DNA from: Pantoea ananatis LMG 2665
GTDB lineage: Bacteria; Pseudomonadota; Gammaproteobacteria; Enterobacterales; Enterobacteriaceae
Assembly (NCBI RefSeq): GCF_000710035.2
Contig: NZ_JMJJ01000002.1
Span: forward strand, 1 to 54,753
Length of the DNA: 54,753 nucleotides
Reading direction: 5' to 3'
Both the position numbers and the translations under genes were made by a program. The first letter of the stretch is position 1. Each line of letters begins with the position of its first letter. Under the pieces are notes generated by a model. That model did no database searches. It was not told the origin of the DNA and was given only the letters and a program-made list of their open reading frames with translations. Below are positions 25,824-33,672 of the stretch, piece by piece.

Positions 25824-26970
25824 TCGTTTAAGGGCGATTCTGGCCTCACTGCTGGCCGTTGACACAACCAGTCGGGCGTCAAATCTGGCCCTGATTCAGT
25901 TTATTGACGACTACCTGACTGACAGAGGCGTGACGACGCAGTGGCTGCTTGATGAGAGCGGTAAAAAAGCCAATCTGTATGCGCGTCTGGGGCCGGACGG
26001 CGAGGGCGGGGTCATGCTGTCAGGGCACACGGACGTGGTGCCGGTTGAGGGACAAAACTGGTCCGTTCCGCCTTTCGCCCTGACGGAGCGTGACGGGCGA
26101 TGTTATGGGCGGGGAAGCGCCGACATGAAAGGCTTTATTGCCTGCGTGCTGGCGTCGCTGGATGACTTTCTGCAACAGCCCCTCCGCATGCCCTTACATC
26201 TTGCTTTTTCCTATGACGAAGAGGTCGGCTGCCTGGGCGTGCGCTCGCTGGTGGCGATGCTCAATGCCTCAGCGGCAAAGCCTGCGATGTGTATCGTGGG
26301 TGAGCCGACCGGCATGCAGCCGGTTTACGGACATAAGGGAAAGCGGGCGGTGCGCTGCCGGGTACAGGGCCTTGCCTGCCATTCCGCCTATACGCACAAG
26401 GGCGTCAACGCGATTCACTATGCCGGGCGGCTAATTGCGCATCTTTTGCATCAGGAAGCGGCGCTCAGGCAGCAACGTGATGAACGGTTCGAACCGCCCT
26501 ACAGCACGCTGCAGGTGGGCACGATTCAGGGCGGAACAGCACTCAATATTGTGCCTGAAACCTGCCAGTTTGATGTGGAGTGGCGAACGCTGCCCGATAC
26601 GGATGTCCAGAACCTGTATGACAGTGTGCGCCACTTCGCCGAAGCTGAGCTGATGCCTGAAATGCAGCGCATTGATCCGGTATGTCACATTGCCTTTCAG
26701 CCGCTGAGCGACTATCCCGGCTTGCTGACGGATCCGCAGACCGACTTTGCCCGCTGGCTGGCGCAGTGGAGTGGGCAAGACGACTTCACCACGGTGGCCT
26801 TTGGCACCGAAGGCGGGTTATTTAACGAGATGGGAATAGCGACCTTGGTTTGTGGGCCGGGAAGTATGGAACAGGGACACAAAGCAGATGAGTTTGTCAG
26901 TGTTGAACAGCTTGAACGCTGTATGACGATGTTAAAAAATCTGCGCCAGTGGATGCACGCGGCCGGTTAA
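25816..26970 (+). CDS. ArgE-like M20 family deacylase
   Basis: This 384-residue enzyme belongs to the M20 metallopeptidase family, acetylornithine deacetylase/succinyl-diaminopimelate desuccinylase branch. Expected two-zinc residues are His71 (SGHTDVVP), Asp103 (GRGSADMKG), Glu135/Glu136 (SYDEEVG), Glu163 (GEPT) and a late His in EQGHKADEF. The context is catabolic, so an N-acyl or N-formyl amino compound is more likely than acetylornithine. The ATG at 25816 is chosen within the DUF1028 end; 25801 is an alternative. It is the last gene of the flavin monooxygenase operon. Confidence 0.82.
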   Translation: MNDRLRAILASLLAVDTTSRASNLALIQFIDDYLTDRGVTTQWLLDESGKKANLYARLGPDGEGGVMLSGHTDVVPVEGQNWSVPPFALTERDGRCYGRGSADMKGFIACVLASLDDFLQQPLRMPLHLAFSYDEEVGCLGVRSLVAMLNASAAKPAMCIVGEPTGMQPVYGHKGKRAVRCRVQGLACHSAYTHKGVNAIHYAGRLIAHLLHQEAALRQQRDERFEPPYSTLQVGTIQGGTALNIVPETCQFDVEWRTLPDTDVQNLYDSVRHFAEAELMPEMQRIDPVCHIAFQPLSDYPGLLTDPQTDFARWLAQWSGQDDFTTVAFGTEGGLFNEMGIATLVCGPGSMEQGHKADEFVSVEQLERCMTMLKNLRQWMHAAG

Positions 26971-26999
26971 GCCACGCAGGGCGGAACGCCCCGTGTGGC
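26971..26999. terminator. Hairpin between convergent operons
   Basis: GCCACGCAGGGCG and CGCCCCGTGTGGC form an imperfect stem directly after the ArgE-like stop, pointing at the convergent oxygenase gene. There is no T run, so it is only a possible terminator. Confidence 0.4.
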
Positions 27000-27026
27000 C
27001 TGAGCCTATCCGCTCGCAGGTGCCGT

Positions 27027-27800
27027 TTACAACCGACCGTAAAATGTCATCCGGGCCGTCTCAGACAAGGCGATGCCGGGCGCGGTATTGTAAGCCAGCA
27101 CCGCCAGCATCCGGGTCACGTCGCCTTCGGTAGGCGTCACGCGATGCAGGGAATTACGTCCGCGAAACAGTACCAGGTCACCGGCTTCAATTGCCAGCTC
27201 TTCGACGGGCTGCTGTTCATCCAGCACGTCGGCCACGCCCGGATAATTCATCTCGCCCGCATCGGCATCCCGCAGATCTTTCACATACTGAAACCGCCCG
27301 CCGCCGGTTGGTTTCTGCACCAGTAACGTGATGGCAAACGACGAGTTATCGAAATGCCATCCCAGCTCTTTCCCGTGCGAGGCATAGTGAAGGTTAATGG
27401 ACGACAAAGGATCGGCGTAGGGATACAACGCCTCTTCATCAAGCACCTCACACAAAAAAGACTGAAAAAGTGCATCGTCATAGAGCTGACGCAGCGGAGA
27501 ATCCGGCGCGATGACGTCATCAGTAATACAGCCCTTAGTGCTACTGACTTCGCGGTTCCGGGGATGCGTATCGCTAAACGCAGGGTCCGTTTTCATCAGG
27601 TAGACGTTATGCTTACTTTGGGTATGGTAAGCACGGTGGCGTTGCGCATCGCCTTCTGCGACGATGGCCGCTAAGGCGGCGGGCTGTAAAAAATTGCGCA
27701 GCACCAGCGCGCCCTGCTGATGAAGTTGCGTCCGACACTGTTGACGCCAGGCGTGACTGGACAGAGGATGTAAGTCAGTGCGTACCAGAGATTCAGACAT
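27027..27800 (-). CDS. BesD/HalD-like Fe(II)/2-oxoglutarate oxygenase
   Basis: This 257-residue protein differs in family from the PhyH protein at 19429. The triad is His149 and Asp151 (LGWHFDNSSF) plus His219 (NSLHRVTP); Arg230 should bind 2-oxoglutarate. Blocks ALYPYADPLSSINLHY, GGGRFQYV and LVLFRGRNSLHRVTP are like the family that includes BesD amino acid halogenases. In halogenases the Asp of HxD is Gly or Ala; here it is Asp, so hydroxylation is expected. A free amino acid is a plausible substrate. It is divergent from a LysR gene 98 bases away. Confidence 0.72.
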   Translation of the reverse strand: MSESLVRTDLHPLSSHAWRQQCRTQLHQQGALVLRNFLQPAALAAIVAEGDAQRHRAYHTQSKHNVYLMKTDPAFSDTHPRNREVSSTKGCITDDVIAPDSPLRQLYDDALFQSFLCEVLDEEALYPYADPLSSINLHYASHGKELGWHFDNSSFAITLLVQKPTGGGRFQYVKDLRDADAGEMNYPGVADVLDEQQPVEELAIEAGDLVLFRGRNSLHRVTPTEGDVTRMLAVLAYNTAPGIALSETARMTFYGRL

Positions 27801-27898
27801 CGTTTATTTCCTACGCGTGATTATTTAGTCATCACTGTAACGAGGCCCGATTGTACTGAATACCAATAAATATTTAAGACCCTGATAAGGAAGCCTTA

Positions 27899-28846
27899 AT
27901 GCCCACGCCGTCGTTGCGCCTGCCTAAAATTAACGTTATTCAGTCATTTAAGGTCGCTGCGGAAACCGGCAGCCTGACAAAGGCGGCGGCGCAGTTGGCC
28001 TTGACGCCAGCCGCGGTGAGCCAGCAGATTCGTCAGCTGGAAGATCACCTTGGCTGCGTCCTGTTTTTACGGACTCAGCATGGCGTCATGCTGACTGAGA
28101 TGGGCAGGCAGTATCTCCGCTACGTGTCGGAAGCCTTCGATATACTGCAGCTTGGTCAACGGAATATCGGGCGAAAAGATACCGCCGCTCAGCTTACGCT
28201 GTATGCGCTTCCCGCACTGGCATCAAAATGGGTCCTGCCGCATTTGTCTGACTGGCGCGCGCGCTGCCCGCATGTCGGCCTCTCTCTTCATGGCACGCAC
28301 GCCGACGTGGACTTCAGTAAAACCCCGGCTGATTTTGTTATTTGCTTTGGGGAAGAGGCCTATCCCAGGCTGAACAAACAGTATCTGTTCCATGATGAGG
28401 TTTTTCCGGTCGCCAGTCCCGCGCTGATCAATACCTTTGCTGCCGCAGACAGATTAAACCAGGCTCCGTTGATTCATCTCGACTGGGGGAAAGAGGGACG
28501 TTTTCTGCCGGACTGGCCTGCGTGGTTTGAGGCAAAAGGACTCCCTGAGCCCGTGGCGCAGCCCGGCCTGACGTTTAATCTGACCTCACTGGCGATTGAT
28601 GCGGCGGTGGCAGGCGCGGGGATGCTGTTAGGGCAACGTCACATGATTGCCGGGGAACTGGCCCGGGGCGAGTTGCTGGCGATCGATTCCTTATGTCTGC
28701 CGCTCAGTAAACCCTATTATCTTGCCTGGCCTGCGCGGACAACCAGCCAGGAGGGAAGTGAAGAGATGATTGCCTGGCTGCGGGAACGCGCGGCAGAGCA
28801 CGGTCCCGCCGGAAAGCCAACTGGGGATGCCGCCTCCCTTTCCTGA
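27899..28846 (+). CDS. LysR-family transcriptional regulator, GcvA-like
   Basis: This 315-residue regulator has an N-terminal helix-turn-helix (about 10-70: VIQSFKVAAETGSLTKAAAQ, then LTPAAVSQQIRQLEDHLG) and an effector domain of the GcvA type, with FVICFGEEAYP and INTFAAADRL. It is divergent from the BesD/HalD-like oxygenase gene and most likely controls it. It ends the unknown cluster; hpxZ lies convergent 79 bases downstream. Confidence 0.85.
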   Translation: MPTPSLRLPKINVIQSFKVAAETGSLTKAAAQLALTPAAVSQQIRQLEDHLGCVLFLRTQHGVMLTEMGRQYLRYVSEAFDILQLGQRNIGRKDTAAQLTLYALPALASKWVLPHLSDWRARCPHVGLSLHGTHADVDFSKTPADFVICFGEEAYPRLNKQYLFHDEVFPVASPALINTFAAADRLNQAPLIHLDWGKEGRFLPDWPAWFEAKGLPEPVAQPGLTFNLTSLAIDAAVAGAGMLLGQRHMIAGELARGELLAIDSLCLPLSKPYYLAWPARTTSQEGSEEMIAWLRERAAEHGPAGKPTGDAASLS

Positions 28847-28925
28847 GGGGCCTGCACTGGTCACCGGGACGATGATCGACCAGCATGAAGGTGAGGCATC
28901 CTTGCCTCTGGCGCAAGGGTTCGGT

Positions 28926-29309
28926 TTAACTCATCAGACTGACCTGGGCCGCGACGATGCGCCAGCCTGAGGGGAATTTCACCCAGGTTTGTTGCTGACG
29001 GCCAATTTTCTCCGTGCCTGCACGGGTGAATTCGGTACTGCACACGGCAAAGGCATCGCCAAAGGTAGTGATCACCGTATTCTGTAAGGTGCGATCCAGC
29101 CCCGCCGAAGGGCGGGCGGCACGGAAAGCGCGAATCTCATCAATGCCGTACAGGTTCTCTCCGGCACCCAGCCGCACCGTTCTGGCATCGTGCCAGAACA
29201 GCGCATCCAGAACGGCAATATCGTTGCCCGTCAGCGCCTGTTCGTAACGGTAAAAGGCGGCGGTTACGGCATCCAGCACGTCGGGGTGGTTAATCTCTTC
29301 AGTATTCAT
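28926..29309 (-). CDS. hpxZ: AtzH-like (DUF3225) protein HpxZ
   Basis: This 127-residue protein has the NTF2/SnoaL-like fold of DUF3225. Visible features are HDARTVRLGAGENLYGIDEIRAFRAAR and the C-terminal QQQTWVKFPSGWRIVAAQVSLM. It resembles AtzH proteins that accompany AtzE/AtzF-type amidases. Start and stop are coupled to the amidase (TGATG). The order hpxW-X-Y-Z equals the Klebsiella set. Its function there is not settled; a role on a carbamoylated intermediate is plausible. Confidence 0.78.
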   Translation of the reverse strand: MNTEEINHPDVLDAVTAAFYRYEQALTGNDIAVLDALFWHDARTVRLGAGENLYGIDEIRAFRAARPSAGLDRTLQNTVITTFGDAFAVCSTEFTRAGTEKIGRQQQTWVKFPSGWRIVAAQVSLMS

Positions 29310-30706
29310 CAGGCTCCAGCCATACAGGTAGGCGAAAATGTCAGACCTTGTTGTTCAAGGGCAAAGGCGGCTCGTAATACCGCCTGTTCGTTAAACGGCG
29401 CACCGATAAGCTGCACGCCAATCGGCAAGCCGCTTGCCGTGGCCAGTGGAACAGTACAGACGGGCAGGCCGAGAAAAGAGATCGGCTGGGTTAACATGCC
29501 CATGCTGGCCTTGGTCGGCAAGTTCTGCCCGTTGATGGCAATAGTTTCCTGATCTATCAGCGGCGCGCTGCAAGGGGTGGCGGGGGCGATCAGGACATCA
29601 AACCGATCAAATAACGGCAGTATTTGCTGTTGGAAATGACGGCGGAAGCGTTGCGCCTGCACATACCACGCACCCGGCAGCATCGCGCCCGCCAGCAGGC
29701 GCTCACGGGAATGAGGTTCGAACCGTTCAGGTTGCTGACGCAGCGCCGGCAGATAGTGATTGCCGCCTTCTGACGCGGTCATAATAAAGGCGGCTGAGCG
29801 GGCCAGTTCGGCTTCCGCCATAATCACTTCCTCACTAGCCTGCAACGCGGTCGCGATTTGAATCTGCGCGTTACGGGCATCATGATCACACCACGTCGAA
29901 AAGAAGCCGCCCAGAACCGCACAGCGCAAATCCTGTGCCCCCCGTTCCAACTGAGGCCGCGTGGGTGCCTGAGGCCGATCGGCCTGAAAGGCATCCATGC
30001 TGTCTTTACCCTGCAGGAGATCGTAAACCTGCGCCAGATCGTCAACGCGGCGTGCAAAGGGACCGATGTGATCCAGACTGGCGACAAACGGATGGCTACC
30101 GCTGCGGGACAGGCGACCAAAGGTTGGCTTCAGGCCAAAGATGCCGCACAGGGAAGCCGGCACGCGTATCGATCCATTGGTATCCGTGCCCAGCGAGAAA
30201 GGCACCAGTCCGGCCGCCACGGCTGCCGCTGAACCGCCGGAGGATCCCCCGGCGATCCGCGCCAGATCATGCGGATTGCGCGTGGCGCCATAGTGGCTGT
30301 TTTCAGTGGTAAAACCGTAGGCATAGGCATCCATATTCACCATGCCAGAAAGCAGGGCGCCGGCCTGTTGCAGTTGGGTGATGGCAAAGGCGTCACGGTT
30401 GGCTGCCGGGCGCTGACGAAATAATTCAGCCCCAGCCAGGGTTGAGTAACCCTGCACATCAAACAGGTTTTTTACCGCATAGGGAATGCCCGCCAGCGGC
30501 GGTAACATCTCACCGCGCAGGCGCTGTTTATCAATCGCATCCGCTTCCTGCAACATTCGCGTTGAAGTGATATCCGTCCAGGCATTAAGCTGCGGATTCT
30601 GTTTCTCAATCGCGGTCAGCGTCTGCTCCGCCACTTCACGCGCACTGATCTCTCCCTGCTGAATCTTCTGCTGAAGTGCCTGAATGGAAACCTCGCTCAG
30701 CCTCAT
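29309..30706 (-). CDS. hpxY: Amidase-signature enzyme HpxY (AtzE/AtzF-like)
   Basis: This 465-residue protein has the Ser-cisSer-Lys triad of amidase-signature enzymes: Lys in [15 protein letters not shown], and serines in [13 protein letters not shown] and [26 protein letters not shown] is also conserved. In the Klebsiella uric acid pathway it belongs to hpxWXYZ. No oxamate carbamoyltransferase genes occur in the window, so this enzyme with HpxX is a candidate for handling oxalurate or a related ureide; that is inference. It overlaps hpxX by four bases. Confidence 0.82.
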   Translation of the reverse strand: MRLSEVSIQALQQKIQQGEISAREVAEQTLTAIEKQNPQLNAWTDITSTRMLQEADAIDKQRLRGEMLPPLAGIPYAVKNLFDVQGYSTLAGAELFRQRPAANRDAFAITQLQQAGALLSGMVNMDAYAYGFTTENSHYGATRNPHDLARIAGGSSGGSAAAVAAGLVPFSLGTDTNGSIRVPASLCGIFGLKPTFGRLSRSGSHPFVASLDHIGPFARRVDDLAQVYDLLQGKDSMDAFQADRPQAPTRPQLERGAQDLRCAVLGGFFSTWCDHDARNAQIQIATALQASEEVIMAEAELARSAAFIMTASEGGNHYLPALRQQPERFEPHSRERLLAGAMLPGAWYVQAQRFRRHFQQQILPLFDRFDVLIAPATPCSAPLIDQETIAINGQNLPTKASMGMLTQPISFLGLPVCTVPLATASGLPIGVQLIGAPFNEQAVLRAAFALEQQGLTFSPTCMAGA

Positions 30707-30885
30707 GCGTTGTACACTCCTGCAACTTCAAGACGATCGTCCAGCGGATAAGCCATCAGCGGGGCCGCCATATCGGCAATGCGCGTCATCTGGACCAGCA
30801 GGGCTGCACGGCGTGCGTCGTCCAGCTCCAGATGAAGAATGTGTTCCATTTGGGCGATATAGGTTGCCCACTCAATGTGATTCAT
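30703..30885 (-). CDS. hpxX: AtzG-like small protein HpxX (DUF4089)
   Basis: This 60-residue protein is almost wholly helical and acidic (YIAQMEHILHLELDDARRAA, then MTRIADMAAPLMAYPLDD). It resembles AtzG, the GatC-like partner that wraps the amidase AtzE. Tight coupling to hpxY (ATGA) supports a heteromeric HpxX-HpxY amidase. It is easily missed because of its size. The ATG at 30885 follows AGGAGT and lies 12 bases after the hpxW stop. Confidence 0.8.
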   Translation of the reverse strand: MNHIEWATYIAQMEHILHLELDDARRAALLVQMTRIADMAAPLMAYPLDDRLEVAGVYNA

Positions 30886-30897
30886 AACGTACTCCTG

Positions 30898-32484
30898 TCA
30901 AAAACCGGCGGCGCTGCCGTTGCTACGCGGATCGCTTGCGCCTTCGAACATACCGTTGTTGTGACGAACAATCGCACCTGCATGGCCGACGACTTCACTG
31001 AATGGCGGAAGTGACTCCACCTCATGGCCTAACTGACGTAACCGCTCCAGCGTTTCTGGCGCGAAGCGACTCTCCAGCTTGAGGGAATCCGAGGTCTGTC
31101 CCCACGTTCGGCCCAACAGCCAGCGGGGTGCGCTGACCGCCTGTTGCAGCGGCAGGCGCTGGATCACATGGCGGGTAAAAATGGCAGCCTGGGTCTGGGG
31201 CTGTCCGTCACCGCCCATGGATCCATATACCATCGTCCGGCCGTCTTTCAGGCGCGCCGCGGCAGGGTTCAGCGTGTGGAAAGGTTGTTTACCCGGGGCG
31301 AGTGCCAGCAGGTGATCGGGATCGAGGCTGAAAGCCGCCCCGCGGTTTTGCCAGACGATCCCGGTGCCGGGCATCACCACGCCACTGCCAAATTCATGAT
31401 AAATGCTCTGGATAAAAGAGACGGAAAGGCCGCTGCTGTCCATGACGCCCATCCAGACGGTATCGCCGGGGCCTCGTCCGGTTCCCCATGGCGCAGCGCG
31501 GTTATCATCAATCTGGCTGGCGATCGTTGTGAGCAGATCGCTGTCGAGCAGCGCCTGCAGATCGTCCACCACATGACGAGGATCGGTGATGTGCCGATCG
31601 CGTAAAGCAAACGCTTTTTTTGTCGCCTCAACGATGCGGTGAATGGTTTGTGCTTCATCGGCATTCGCCATATCCAGATGATCGGTAATGCCCAGGATCG
31701 CCAGAGAAACCAGCCCCTGCGTCGGCGGTGTGATATTCCAGATATCGCCTTCGCTATGTCTGACATGCAACGGCTTGACCCGACTGGCCCGCTGCTGCTG
31801 TAAATCGGCCAGGGTAACGGGAATGCCCAGGTTGACCATCTCGCCTGCCAGATGGTGCGCCAGCGTGCCGCGATAAAAGCTTTCCAGCCCTTCTTCACTT
31901 AACAGACTGAGCGTGCGCGCCAGATCGGGTTGGGTGAAACGACTGCCTTCCGCCGGAACATCTCCGTCCGGCAAAAACAGGGCGGAAAAGCCGGGCTGAT
32001 GCTGGAGCTCTTCGCGCTTGCTGCGGGTGGCCGAGGCCTGCGAGGCCGTGACCGGAATGCCGTCTGCCGCGTAACGCACCGCGTCACGCAGTAATCGTGC
32101 CAGGGGCAGGGGCGTGCCGCCGAGCTCGGCTGACAGCGCCAATGCCTCATGCCAGCCGCTCACCGTGCCCGCCACCGTTAATGCGGCTTTTGGCCCGCGA
32201 TGTGGAATTTGCGTTTCACCCTGATAGAAGTCGATATTTGCAAGAGAACCCGCTCTGCCGCTGGCGTCGATAGCAATAGGGTCGCCCTTACCCGGCATTA
32301 TCAGCCAGAAACCGTCCCCGCCCAGGCCGTTCATATGCGGATAGACGACGGCAATAGTCGCAGCAGCGGCCACCATGGCCTCAATCGCATTGCCGCCTTC
32401 ACGCAGCACCGCCAGCGCACTTTCACTGGCCAGATGATGAGGCGTTACCGCCATGCCCAGCGGGGCCATATTGCTCTGAATCAT
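30898..32484 (-). CDS. hpxW: Oxamate amidohydrolase HpxW (gamma-glutamyltransferase family)
   Basis: This 528-residue Ntn hydrolase should release ammonia and oxalate from oxamate at the end of the Klebsiella-type uric acid pathway. It has the gamma-glutamyltransferase fold; autoproteolysis before Thr342 in GPGDTVWMGVMD would yield two chains with Thr as nucleophile. No signal peptide is seen, unlike periplasmic gamma-glutamyltransferases, so a cytosolic enzyme is expected. SMGGDGQPQ and the C-terminal SDPRSNGSAAGF match family ends. It leads the minus-strand hpxWXYZ operon. Confidence 0.88.
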   Translation of the reverse strand: MIQSNMAPLGMAVTPHHLASESALAVLREGGNAIEAMVAAAATIAVVYPHMNGLGGDGFWLIMPGKGDPIAIDASGRAGSLANIDFYQGETQIPHRGPKAALTVAGTVSGWHEALALSAELGGTPLPLARLLRDAVRYAADGIPVTASQASATRSKREELQHQPGFSALFLPDGDVPAEGSRFTQPDLARTLSLLSEEGLESFYRGTLAHHLAGEMVNLGIPVTLADLQQQRASRVKPLHVRHSEGDIWNITPPTQGLVSLAILGITDHLDMANADEAQTIHRIVEATKKAFALRDRHITDPRHVVDDLQALLDSDLLTTIASQIDDNRAAPWGTGRGPGDTVWMGVMDSSGLSVSFIQSIYHEFGSGVVMPGTGIVWQNRGAAFSLDPDHLLALAPGKQPFHTLNPAAARLKDGRTMVYGSMGGDGQPQTQAAIFTRHVIQRLPLQQAVSAPRWLLGRTWGQTSDSLKLESRFAPETLERLRQLGHEVESLPPFSEVVGHAGAIVRHNNGMFEGASDPRSNGSAAGF

Positions 32485-32526
32485 GCTCTTCTCATTGTGT
32501 TATTCAGGGTACAGAACCAATAACTA

Positions 32527-32542
32527 AGCAAGAGCCGTTCCA
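32527..32542 (-). promoter_or_regulatory. Sigma-54 promoter of hpxWXYZ
   Basis: On the minus strand TGGAAC-GGCTC-TTGCT matches the -24/-12 consensus except for one base (C to A in TGGCAC), with GG and GC ten bases apart. Transcription would start near 32516, 30 bases before the hpxW ATG. Confidence 0.6.
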
Positions 32543-32565
32543 GTTTTTATCGTCGCTAAGGATCG

Positions 32566-32575
32566 GAACCGGTTC
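32566..32575. promoter_or_regulatory. GAACCGGTTC palindrome, possible operator of the RpiR regulator
   Basis: A perfect 10-bp palindrome lies between hpxW and the RpiR gene, 24 bases upstream of the hpxW -24 element and just before the motif facing the regulator. The position fits an operator for that regulator, but RpiR sites vary and binding is inferred. Confidence 0.4.
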
Positions 32576-32578
32576 ATC

Positions 32579-32594
32579 TGGCCCAAATTATGCT
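32579..32594 (+). promoter_or_regulatory. Candidate sigma-54 promoter of the RpiR gene
   Basis: TGGCCC-AAATT-ATGCT has GG and GC ten bases apart but deviates in both flanks. It lies 47 bases before the ATG at 32641. TATGCT within it could instead serve as a sigma-70 -10 box. Confidence 0.35.
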
Positions 32595-32640
32595 AGCTTC
32601 TGTTAAACCCCGCGGTTGAAACAAAAGTTACAGGACCTGA

Positions 32641-33480
32641 ATGAAACAGCTTGATGAACGGCTCAAAACCCATTACCCCCAGCTTTCGCCGCAGGAGCAG
32701 CGCATTGCCGACTTTATCTTTGACCACTTCGACGATCTGATTAGCTATAACAGCGCCGAGCTGGCGCGCCTGAGCGGCGTGTCAAAAGCGACCGTCAGCC
32801 GGCTGTTTAAACGGCTCGGTTATGACAAGTACAAAGATATGCGCGATGAGCTGCGTACCCTGCGCCAGAGCGGGATGCCGCTAACGGATAACCGCGATGC
32901 CGTGCAGGGCAATACCTTACTGTCGCGCCATTACAAGCAGGAGATGGCCAACCTTACACAGTGGGTAAACAGCATTGATGCCCGGCAGTTTACTGAGGTG
33001 ATCGCTCAACTGGCTCAGGCGAAACGTATCTACATTGTCGGCATGCGCAATGCCTATCCGGTGGCGCTGCACCTGCGCCAACAGCTGATCCAGACGCGTT
33101 CGCAGGTGCATATCCTGCCCCAGCCGGGACAGACGCTGGCCGAGGACCTGGTGGATATAACGCCTGAGGATATGGTCGTGGTTATCGCCTTCCGGCGGCG
33201 CACCCGCATTATCCAGCCGCTGATGCAGCAGTTGCAAAGCGCCGCTATTCCCGTGCTGGCGCTGTGCGAGCCTCAGGCGCAGAGCGTTATCGCCCTGGCG
33301 CGCTGGCAGTTTTGCGCACCACTGGACAGCGTGTCAGCGTTTGACAGTTACGCGTCGGCCATGAGCCTGATCAACCTGCTTGCCAATGCCTTGCTGCATG
33401 AACTGCTGTCAGACGGACGCCAGCGCATTCACCATATTGCCGATCTTTATCACCAGCTTGACGAGCTGGAGCACCGTTAA
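32641..33480 (+). CDS. RpiR/MurR-family transcriptional regulator
   Basis: This 279-residue protein has an N-terminal RpiR helix-turn-helix (about 1-78: LSPQEQRIADFIFDHFDDLI, then SGVSKATVSRLFKRLGYD) and a C-terminal SIS domain (about 125-260) with RIYIVGMRN and EDMVVVIAFRRRT. The SIS domain here probably binds a pathway intermediate rather than a sugar phosphate. Klebsiella has a regulator at the corresponding hpx place (possibly hpxU, name not certain). It lies between two operons and can control both. Confidence 0.85.
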   Translation: MKQLDERLKTHYPQLSPQEQRIADFIFDHFDDLISYNSAELARLSGVSKATVSRLFKRLGYDKYKDMRDELRTLRQSGMPLTDNRDAVQGNTLLSRHYKQEMANLTQWVNSIDARQFTEVIAQLAQAKRIYIVGMRNAYPVALHLRQQLIQTRSQVHILPQPGQTLAEDLVDITPEDMVVVIAFRRRTRIIQPLMQQLQSAAIPVLALCEPQAQSVIALARWQFCAPLDSVSAFDSYASAMSLINLLANALLHELLSDGRQRIHHIADLYHQLDELEHR

Positions 33481-33483
33481 CAG

Positions 33484-33499
33484 GCACCGTTTTGGTGCT
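33484..33499. promoter_or_regulatory. NtrC-like enhancer site
   Basis: GGCACC-GTTTT-GGTGCT matches the NtrC consensus TGCACC-N5-GGTGCA except at the outermost bases. Its centre is about 140 bases upstream of the start predicted for the sigma-54 promoter at 33605, as at glnA. It begins four bases after the RpiR gene stop, so its stem GCACC/GGTGC could also serve as a weak terminator hairpin. Confidence 0.55.
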
Positions 33500-33604
33500 T
33501 TGCCCCGTTTTGGAACGTCCTGCGGGGCAACGTCTGATGCCTCTGTATCGCTATAAATAGCGCTTAGCAGCCATTAAGTCGCTTTTTTCAGCGTGCGTCC
33601 GCGT

Positions 33605-33620
33605 TGGCACATTAGTTGCA
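33605..33620 (+). promoter_or_regulatory. Sigma-54 promoter of the hpx ABC-JKQT operon
   Basis: TGGCAC-ATTAG-TTGCA fits the consensus at every fixed position, with GG (33606-33607) and GC (33618-33619) ten bases apart. A start near 33631 leaves about 42 bases before the first ATG at 33673. With the NtrC-like site upstream it predicts induction by nitrogen limitation. Confidence 0.8.
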
Positions 33621-33672
33621 GAATGCCTTCAATAAGAATCTTTTGTTTCACATAATCTCACCGGGGTGCATA

